From Methanosarcinales archaeon (GTDB lineage: Archaea; Halobacteriota; Methanosarcinia; Methanosarcinales; Methanogasteraceae): 6,480 bases of DNA. The stretch spans positions 1 through 6,480 of the forward strand of contig DAOVGO010000074.1 of the NCBI GenBank assembly GCA_030672345.1, given 5' to 3'. The notes beneath the pieces are model-generated. The model saw only the letters and a program-made list of their open reading frames with translations. It was not told where the DNA came from and ran no database searches. Position 1 is the first letter of the stretch; the number at the start of each line of letters is the position of its first letter. This document shows positions 1 through 3,882 of this stretch, one piece after another. The position numbers and the translations under genes are program-made.

Positions 1-246
1 CGAGCTACAGGCAGAACTCGGGAAGAGTTGATAGGAACGCCGTTTGCTGATCATTTCACAGATCCGGAAAGGGCATACAAAGGTGCCATGTTGACCTTTG
101 AAATCGGAGAGGTTCGGGATTACGAACTGGTTTTGAAAGCCAAGGATGGAACCGAGACCATGGTCTCATACAACGCTTCGGTCTACAAAGATCAGACCGG
201 AGAGGTGGTTGGTGCCTTTGCCGCTGCCCGTGACATCACCGAGCGA
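1..246 (+). repeat. PAS repeat, copy 1
   Basis: This matches 748-993 at a constant offset of 747 bp (249 codons) without gaps, about 89% identical by hand count. Bases 67-131 are identical to 814-878 over 65 bp, including third codon positions. The repeating unit is one PAS2-type plus one PAS1/3-type domain, so the gene probably grew by tandem duplication or is kept uniform by gene conversion. Confidence 0.9.
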
Positions 247-1104
247 AAAAATGCTGAAATTGCACTGCGTGAAAGCAAAGCAGAACTCGACCTCATCTTC
301 CGGATCGCTGCTGATGGAATGTGTGTAATAGATGCTGATTTTAACGTCACCAGGGTGAATAAAACCTTTATCCGAATGGTGAACATGGATGAGGATGAAA
401 TCATCGGTGAGAAATGCTACGATATCTTCAGTGGGGGGCTCTGCCATTCTGAAGATTGTCCACTCGAGAAGATAAAAAAGGGAGAACGGTTTGTTGAACG
501 TGAATGTGTCAAGACGCGATCAGACGGTAAAGAGATACCGGTTATTGTGAATGCTGCAAGATTAGATCGGAACGGCAAATTTGTAGGGATTGTAGAGGAT
601 TTTAAAGATATCACCGAGCGAAAGCGGGCTGAAGAAGAAATTCTTGATCTACAGCGCTACAATCGTGGATTGTTTGAGGTAAGCCTTGATCCTCTGGCAA
701 CGTTCGACCAGGAAGGGATCATTATGGATGTGAACGAGGCTACAATTAAAGCTACAGGCAGATCTCGAGAAGAGTTGATAGGAACCCCGTTTGCTGGTTA
801 TTTCACAGATCCCGAAAGGGCATACAAAGGTGCCATGTTGACCTTTGAAATCGGAGAGGTTCGGGATTACGAACTGGTCATGAAAGCTAAGGATGGAACC
901 GAGACTATGGTTGCTTACAGCGCTTCGGTGTATCGGGATCAGAGAGGGGTGGTAGTTGGTGCCTTTGCCGCTGCCCGTGATATCACCGAGCGTAAGCGTG
1001 CGGAGCAAGAGTTGCGGGAAACCGTCAAGAGGCTCGAGGAGTACACTAATCGCATCAATAATCTTGTGGTAACTATGCTTGGGGAGATCACAACCAAAAA
1101 ATGA
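1..1104 (+). CDS. Multi-PAS sensory protein, 5'-truncated by window edge
   Basis: The reading frame is open from the first base, so the true start lies outside the window; 367 codons are visible. There are three PAS units: residues 1-82 (partial), about 94-207, and about 219-332. Each ends in the PAC signature DITERK. PAS1 and PAS3 are near copies (shared ATGR, REELIGTPFA, AFAAARDITER), while PAS2 differs and carries a Cys cluster (C139, C148, C153, C169) around CHSEDCPL. The last 35 residues form a charged, probably coiled-coil tail. No HisKA histidine box, HATPase, GGDEF or other output domain follows before the TGA stop. No membrane segment is visible. PAS proteins normally sense redox, gas or small ligands and pass the signal to a kinase; here the output would have to be upstream of the window or in a partner protein. 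The PAS assignment is firm; ligand and role are unknown. Confidence 0.9.
   Translation, partial: RATGRTREELIGTPFADHFTDPERAYKGAMLTFEIGEVRDYELVLKAKDGTETMVSYNASVYKDQTGEVVGAFAAARDITERKNAEIALRESKAELDLIFRIAADGMCVIDADFNVTRVNKTFIRMVNMDEDEIIGEKCYDIFSGGLCHSEDCPLEKIKKGERFVERECVKTRSDGKEIPVIVNAARLDRNGKFVGIVEDFKDITERKRAEEEILDLQRYNRGLFEVSLDPLATFDQEGIIMDVNEATIKATGRSREELIGTPFAGYFTDPERAYKGAMLTFEIGEVRDYELVMKAKDGTETMVAYSASVYRDQRGVVVGAFAAARDITERKRAEQELRETVKRLEEYTNRINNLVVTMLGEITTKK
748..993 (+). repeat. PAS repeat, copy 2
   Basis: This is the second copy of the 246-bp stretch at 1-246. Differences cluster near the ends of the domain (residues before DITER and around the GT-F segment), while the centre is identical at DNA level. 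Confidence 0.9.
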
Positions 1105-1146
1105 AGGTCGTAACTTCCATCAACTATTCTCGTATAGGCTTTCTCT

Positions 1147-1155
1147 GCATAATAA
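1147..1155 (+). promoter_or_regulatory. Possible TATA box for nifU
   Basis: GCATAATAA is centred about 22 bases before the nifU ATG. nifU has no Shine-Dalgarno sequence, so a leaderless or near-leaderless transcript is plausible, but the spacing is a little short of the usual 25-28. Confidence 0.3.
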
Positions 1156-1160
1156 AGTAG

Positions 1161-1167
1161 TTTTTTT
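1161..1167 (+). terminator. Oligo-T run after the PAS gene
   Basis: Seven T residues lie 56 bases after the PAS stop and just before nifU. Archaeal RNA polymerase can terminate on such U-tracts without a hairpin. No stem-loop is evident in front of it. It could instead be part of an AT-rich nifU promoter. Confidence 0.4.
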
Positions 1168-1172
1168 ATAAA

Positions 1173-1625
1173 ATGAGCATAGATATCGATAAGCTGGCAA
1201 AACGGCTGGAAGACTCAATATTGGAGGATGCACGGGAGGTATTCTCAGAGACGGTGCTTGAACACGCTTATAATCCAAGAAACATGGGCGAGATCAGTGA
1301 CGCGGATGGAGTCGGGAAGATAACAGGCACCTGTGGGGATACGGTGCAGATAAGCATCCGTGTTGAGGACGGCAGAATAAGAGAGAGCAGATTCTTGACC
1401 GATGGATGCGGCACATCGATCGCATGCGGAAGTATGCTCACCGAGATGATCAAGGATAGGACGATTGAGGAGGCGTTGATGATCAAAAGTAACGATCTCC
1501 TGCGCAGTCTGGACGGACTGCCTGATGAACATGTACACTGTACGGTCCTTGCGGTAGATACTCTTCATGCAGCGATTGATGATTATACTGAATTGAGATC
1601 GAACAAACAAACTTGGGTGAGATAA
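1173..1625 (+). CDS. nifU: Iron-sulfur cluster scaffold protein, IscU/NifU N-terminal family
   Basis: This 150-residue protein matches the single-domain IscU/NifU-N scaffold on which [2Fe-2S] and [4Fe-4S] clusters are built from cysteine-desulfurase sulfur before transfer to apo-proteins in the cytoplasm. Visible motifs are NPRNMG (34-39), TCGD with ligand C54 and the cluster-release Asp D56, DGCG with C79, and HCTVLA with C123. All three cluster-ligand cysteines are therefore present. There is an extra C85 (IACGS) six residues after C79. The segment that in bacterial IscU is LPPVK, the docking site for the HscA chaperone, reads LPDEH here, as expected where HscA/HscB are not used. The ATG at 1173 gives the normal N-terminus; it has no Shine-Dalgarno sequence. 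A NifX-like relic starts 18 bases after the stop, so the two were probably co-transcribed. No cysteine desulfurase gene is visible in the window. Confidence 0.92.
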   Translation: MSIDIDKLAKRLEDSILEDAREVFSETVLEHAYNPRNMGEISDADGVGKITGTCGDTVQISIRVEDGRIRESRFLTDGCGTSIACGSMLTEMIKDRTIEEALMIKSNDLLRSLDGLPDEHVHCTVLAVDTLHAAIDDYTELRSNKQTWVR

Positions 1626-1629
1626 ACAA

Positions 1630-1636
1630 GAGGTGA
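1630..1636 (+). promoter_or_regulatory. Strong Shine-Dalgarno for the NifX-like relic
   Basis: GAGGTGA lies 7 bases before the ATG at 1644 and 5 bases after the nifU stop. It shows that a translated gene once began here, although the frame now closes after 14 codons. Confidence 0.7.
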
Positions 1637-1643
1637 AGAAAGA

Positions 1644-1893
1644 ATGAAAGTCAGGTATTCCGACCGCGGGAGTTGGTGGCATCGATGATTTCGTGGGTCA
1701 ACATTTCGGCAGGGTTCAGAGCATACACCCTCGTAGATCTCGACACAAACGAGGTTACGGTGATTCCAAATACCAGCGAGCATAGAGGTGGTGTTGGAGT
1801 GCCGCCAGAGTTCATCGAAAACGGGCACTCATATAATGCTCTGCTCCGGGCATGGACCAAAAAGCGGTTCACATACATCTTATGAGCGGCTGA
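1644..1893 (+). pseudogene. Dinitrogenase iron-molybdenum cofactor (NifX/NafY-like) family protein, multiply frameshifted
   Basis: A perfect Shine-Dalgarno GAGGTGA (1630-1636) stands 7 bases before the ATG at 1644, but that frame stops after 14 codons. Reading across frames recovers a member of the FeMo-cofactor biosynthesis family: GVGGIDDFVGQHFGR (about 1669-1713), then YTLVDLD, EVTVIPNTSEHRGGVGVP and PEFIENG (1724-1825), then IIMLCSGHGPK (1833-1862), then AVHI. The frame moves by +1 at each of four places, and each lies at a homopolymer: GGG 1668-1670, GGG 1712-1714, GGG 1823-1825, A5 1859-1863. Removing one base from each run gives one ORF of about 81 residues. This is shorter than the usual 100-125, because the expected C-terminal part (FEQ-GI-V--GA) is missing or decayed. 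Family members bind or carry metal clusters, and small archaeal versions often sit beside Fe-S genes, which fits nifU upstream. It is either a recent pseudogene or a sequencing artefact. Confidence 0.72.
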
Positions 1894-1899
1894 TGTGTG

Positions 1900-1914
1900 A
1901 AAAAAAGCTCAAAA
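1900..1914 (-). terminator. Oligo-T terminator of treT
   Basis: On the minus strand TTTT (1914-1911) and then TTTTTTT (1906-1900) follow 22-37 bases after the treT stop at 1937. This is a typical archaeal U-tract terminator with no obvious hairpin. It sits between the convergent nifU unit and treT. Confidence 0.5.
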
Positions 1915-1936
1915 GGTTGCCCGGATCTTTTACGAC

Positions 1937-3229
1937 CTAGACAACCCCGGACGGACCCTCGAGACTGAGCATGAGAAGGAGATAGTCCTTGATCTGCCTC
2001 GTTATCAGGAAATTGTTCCTGACATGTTCTCTCCCGTTCTCGCCGAGTCTCTGAGCAAGCTCCGGATTCTTCAGGAGGCTAACGATCCTGTGTGCAGCCC
2101 CTTCAGCCGAATTCACGAGATATCCTGTGACGCCGTCAAGTATCTGCAGCGGGATTCCGCCGGTTGCGCCGCCGATCACGGGCTTTCCCTTCCAGAGTCC
2201 TTCTGAAACCACCAGTCCGAATCCCTCTTTCAGTGATTTCTGCATGATTACGTCAGATGCTCGCTGGAATGCGTTGATCTCGATCTCCGAGAACGGCGGA
2301 GACCCGATCAGTACGTGAATGTCCTCGTCGCCCTCTGCTTTCTTCATAATTTCCTGATAGACCTCCAGTCCTTCAGGATCGTCCGATGCAACCCCGCCAG
2401 CGAGTATCAGTTGGCAGTCGATCTGTTTCTTCGCCAGTTTGTACGCATCTATGGTTCCCGGAAGGTCTTTTAATCGATCGAACCTCGATACCTGGGTTAT
2501 AATCGGTTTGTCCCTGGTAATCCCGTATCTATCAAGTACCGCATCGATCTCGCTCTGTAAAAGCTCAACGTTCTTATCGCTCAACGGATCGATCGATGGC
2601 GCCATAAGAAATCGCTTATTCCCAAGATCCGGTCTTGTAAATAGCGGAGTCGAGAATACCGCAGCATCATATCCTGAAATGAAGTCCCGAAGGAAGTTCC
2701 AGACATGAGTATCAGGATTAGAGACATCGATGTGGCATCGCCATATCCAGTTCCCTTTCTCCTTTGTGCGAATCATGGCTGCCGGCTGGGGATCGTGCAT
2801 GAAGACGAAATCGCCATCAATATTCATCTCATTCGCATTGATCTCGTTCCAGTGCAGATACGTCTCAAACATCTCCTTCTTCATGTTCAGTTCATTGATC
2901 TGGCTTTCGAGTCCGTCCGGCGCATCTGGCTGCCCGTAGGTGCGGATATCGGTGGCGTCACCGACGCTGCCGTGAAGCGCGTTGTGAAAGCTCTTTGTGA
3001 CAGAAAAGAACTCATCATTGCCTCTTATCACATCCCACACAGTTTCGATCCCAAGTCCATTAAACAATGGGACCAAACTGGTTAAAATCTCCGCAACACC
3101 CCCGCCGGAGTATGTGGCGTTGATGTGCTGGACCTTGCCCGTGATATTCTCTGAGAGCAGTTCCAGGTACTCAAGAGGCTGTCTTCCAGTGATGTCCTCA
3201 TAATCCCAGATCGATCGTTTATCGGTCAT
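1937..3229 (-). CDS. treT: Trehalose synthase TreT (glycosyltransferase family 4)
   Basis: This 430-residue GT4 enzyme matches trehalose glycosyltransferring synthase, which makes trehalose from an NDP-glucose and glucose in one reversible step in the cytoplasm; trehalose serves as compatible solute and carbon reserve. In order: INATYSGGGVAEIL at 36-49, MHDPQPAA at 144-151, WRCHIDVS at 163-170, PSIDPLSDKN at 211-220, QVSRFDRLKD at 246-255, AGGVASDDPEG at 277-287, and the retaining-GT E-x7-E motif EGFGLVVSE with E335 and E343, followed by WKGKPVI and GGIPLQI. Length is normal for the family and the gene is intact. The frame opens with a TTG at 3241, but the ATG at 3229 has a G-rich GGGGGT 4 bases upstream and gives the usual N-terminus, so I chose it. 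No trehalose transporter or phosphatase gene is adjacent. A 27-codon ORF overlaps its start, and an imperfect copy of its leader and first 23 codons lies 268 bp upstream. Confidence 0.93.
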   Translation of the reverse strand: MTDKRSIWDYEDITGRQPLEYLELLSENITGKVQHINATYSGGGVAEILTSLVPLFNGLGIETVWDVIRGNDEFFSVTKSFHNALHGSVGDATDIRTYGQPDAPDGLESQINELNMKKEMFETYLHWNEINANEMNIDGDFVFMHDPQPAAMIRTKEKGNWIWRCHIDVSNPDTHVWNFLRDFISGYDAAVFSTPLFTRPDLGNKRFLMAPSIDPLSDKNVELLQSEIDAVLDRYGITRDKPIITQVSRFDRLKDLPGTIDAYKLAKKQIDCQLILAGGVASDDPEGLEVYQEIMKKAEGDEDIHVLIGSPPFSEIEINAFQRASDVIMQKSLKEGFGLVVSEGLWKGKPVIGGATGGIPLQILDGVTGYLVNSAEGAAHRIVSLLKNPELAQRLGENGREHVRNNFLITRQIKDYLLLMLSLEGPSGVV

Positions 3230-3302
3230 AGATACCCCCAAAATGACTTTCTGTAATCCCGGTGGTTTCGGTCCTTAATCCCTTGATCCTTGTGGCATTC
3301 AT
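3161..3302 (-). repeat. treT leader and 5' end repeat, copy 1 (functional)
   Basis: It comprises the 73-base leader and first 23 codons of treT. It aligns without gaps to 3429-3570 at a fixed offset of 268 bp, with about 114 of 142 positions the same by hand count. The best-kept parts are ATTACAGAAAGTCATTT, the G-run before the ATG, and codons 3-11 (DKRSIWDYE). Confidence 0.85.
3219..3302 (-). CDS. 27-residue leader ORF overlapping the treT start
   Basis: ATG at 3302 is preceded by GGGAG with an 8-base spacer. The ORF ends with TAA 11 bases inside treT, in another frame, so its translation would deliver ribosomes to the treT start. The peptide ends ITESHFGGIYDR. The corresponding ORF in repeat copy 2 has the same length and ends ITESHLGGIYER. 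Of 14 codons that differ between copies, 11 change the amino acid, which argues against strong selection on the peptide; the conserved end may reflect DNA or RNA function instead. It may be a real leader peptide or a chance ORF. Confidence 0.35.
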   Translation of the reverse strand: MNATRIKGLRTETTGITESHFGGIYDR

Positions 3303-3412
3303 CTTTCCATCTCCCTTATCTTCTTATAAACCCACAGACAGAACATTACAGGGAATGCATATATCCAGAGTAATATTTCAAGCCATCGTAGGCTGTCGTT
3401 CGCTTTTAACAT
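3299..3412 (-). CDS. Small single-span membrane protein (37 aa), unrecognised
   Basis: ATG at 3412 follows GGAGAG with a 6-base spacer, a good ribosome binding site. The product has a short polar start (MLKANDSLRW), then a hydrophobic stretch at about residues 12-29 (LEILLWIYAFP, VMFCLWV), then a basic tail (YKKIREMER) that fits the positive-inside rule for a cytoplasmic C-terminus. Its stop overlaps the ATG at 3302 as ATGA, and its start is one base after the TAG of the truncated treT copy. Such packing suggests translational coupling. I know no matching family. A TATA-like element lies within its codons, so coding and promoter readings compete. Confidence 0.42.
   Translation of the reverse strand: MLKANDSLRWLEILLWIYAFPVMFCLWVYKKIREMER
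3323..3331 (-). promoter_or_regulatory. Possible TATA box for treT
   Basis: The minus strand reads GTTTATAAG, a good archaeal TATA element. It would start transcription near 3300-3302 and leave a leader of about 70 bases before treT. It lies inside the 37-residue ORF. Confidence 0.4.
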
Positions 3413-3413
3413 T

Positions 3414-3497
3414 CTAATCTCTCCAAAAGTCCAGATACTCGAGCGGACACCTTCCAACGATCTCCTCATAATCCCAGATCGATCGTTTATCGTTCAT
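3414..3497 (-). pseudogene. Truncated treT 5' copy (27 codons)
   Basis: It begins MNDKRSIWDYEE and continues GRCPLEYLD, clearly the TreT N-terminus (MTDKRSIWDYED, GRQPLEYLE), then stops at TAG after 27 codons. Nothing of the glycosyltransferase core follows. It is the coding part of repeat copy 2 and most likely the residue of a tandem duplication of treT that later lost its body. It could still be translated, since the G-rich site upstream is kept. Confidence 0.7.
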
Positions 3498-3570
3498 AGA
3501 TGCCCCCTAAATGACTTTCTGTAATCAGGAGGGCTTTGATTCTTGATCCCCCGATTCTTATGGCATCCAT
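3429..3570 (-). repeat. treT leader and 5' end repeat, copy 2
   Basis: This is a diverged direct copy of 3161-3302 in the same orientation. It keeps the leader, the G-rich ribosome binding site and the start codon at 3497. The coding match fades after codon 23. Confidence 0.85.
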
Positions 3571-3624
3571 CCCTGCAAACACCAGGGGACGCGTGTTACG
3601 ATGTAGGTTATCCGGTCTTTTCAT
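3487..3624 (-). CDS. Small ORF (45 aa) upstream of the truncated treT copy
   Basis: ATG at 3624 is preceded by GAGGAGAG, with a 5-base spacer from GGAG. The product starts MKRPDNLHRN and ends ITESHLGGIYER, the same ending as the leader ORF in front of treT. The open frame extends further to an ATG at 3672, which I did not choose because it lacks a ribosome binding site. It overlaps the start of the truncated treT copy by 11 bases, as its counterpart overlaps treT. No family is recognised; it may be non-coding leader. Confidence 0.3.
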   Translation of the reverse strand: MKRPDNLHRNTRPLVFAGMDAIRIGGSRIKALLITESHLGGIYER

Positions 3625-3737
3625 CGTCTCTCCTCGCACTGTTTTTGTTTCTGTGGTGCTACCATGGGTCATCTGGTAGACACCGTAGCCACCATGACGA
3701 CCACGATGACTATGATGCTATACAAACAACTCCATGC

Positions 3738-3746
3738 CATATAAAG
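3738..3746 (-). promoter_or_regulatory. Possible TATA box for the small-ORF/treT unit
   Basis: The minus strand reads CTTTATATG in an AT-rich stretch, predicting a start near 3716 and a transcript carrying all the small ORFs and treT. No other gene separates them. Confidence 0.4.
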
Positions 3747-3772
3747 CTATCTATTTGTCATCTAATTCTCAA

Positions 3773-3783
3773 AAGTTATAGTA
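3773..3783 (+). promoter_or_regulatory. Possible distal TATA box for cbiE-pheA
   Basis: AAGTTATAGTA is preceded by purines. It predicts transcription start near 3803, at the beginning of the G-rich repeat, giving an 80-base leader to the ATG at 3883. It sits back to back with the minus-strand TATA candidate at 3738-3746, making 3738-3783 a likely divergent promoter region. Confidence 0.35.
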
Positions 3784-3800
3784 AATTGTTACAACTGTAA

Positions 3801-3822
3801 GGTGGAGGTGGAGGTGGGGGTG
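3801..3822 (+). repeat. GGTGGA simple repeat with G-quadruplex potential
   Basis: This is an almost pure GGT/GGA tract with seven separated GG-or-longer runs within 22 bases. It contains two GGAGGTG copies, identical to the archaeal Shine-Dalgarno consensus, but neither is at proper distance from a good start codon. It lies in the presumed leader of cbiE-pheA. Confidence 0.6.
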
Positions 3823-3850
3823 TTTCCGAGCCCCATGGATTTACCAATTC

Positions 3851-3858
3851 GTTTAATA
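3851..3858 (+). promoter_or_regulatory. Possible proximal TATA box for cbiE-pheA
   Basis: GTTTAATA is centred about 28 bases before the ATG at 3883, the distance expected for a leaderless archaeal transcript, and that ATG has no Shine-Dalgarno. The element is weak and competes with the one at 3773-3783. Confidence 0.35.
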
Positions 3859-3882
3859 CCACCGCCGCATAAAAACACCACG

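Larger units (their letters stand above)
3242..3882. other. Long region between treT and cbiE-pheA
   Basis: No full-size gene is present. The minus-strand half (3242-3750) holds the duplicated treT leader, the truncated treT copy and the small ORFs listed separately. The plus-strand end holds two weak promoter candidates and the G-rich repeat. A plus-strand open frame at 3543-3800 starts with TTG, has no ribosome binding site and opposes the small ORFs, so I did not annotate it. Confidence 0.7.

Noticed and set aside
1245..1682. 145-codon minus-strand ORF opposite nifU
   Set aside because: It is antisense to a conserved scaffold protein with all motifs intact on the plus strand.
1673..1885. 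Single intact 70-residue ORF starting at TTG
   Set aside because: Only its middle part is a family match (NifX-like); both ends are out-of-frame continuations, so it is better described as part of the frameshifted gene 1644-1893.
2705..3085. 126-codon plus-strand ORF inside treT
   Set aside because: It is antisense to a well-supported TreT coding region and has no recognisable motif.
3669..3740. 23-codon hydrophobic minus-strand ORF ending in an ATGA overlap with the ATG at 3672
   Set aside because: Its ATG lies inside the TATA candidate 3738-3746 and it has no ribosome binding site; the hydrophobic stretch comes from a low-complexity GTC/ATC-rich run.
3543..3800. Plus-strand 85-codon ORF with a hydrophobic stretch then a His/Asp-rich run
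   Set aside because: It has a TTG start, no Shine-Dalgarno and no family resemblance, and its composition mirrors the low-complexity sequence on the opposite strand.
3802..3882. N-terminal extension of CbiE from GTG 3802 or ATG 3835
   Set aside because: The added 27 residues come from a simple repeat and proline-rich sequence and do not resemble CbiE N-termini, which begin at the SAM-binding strand.
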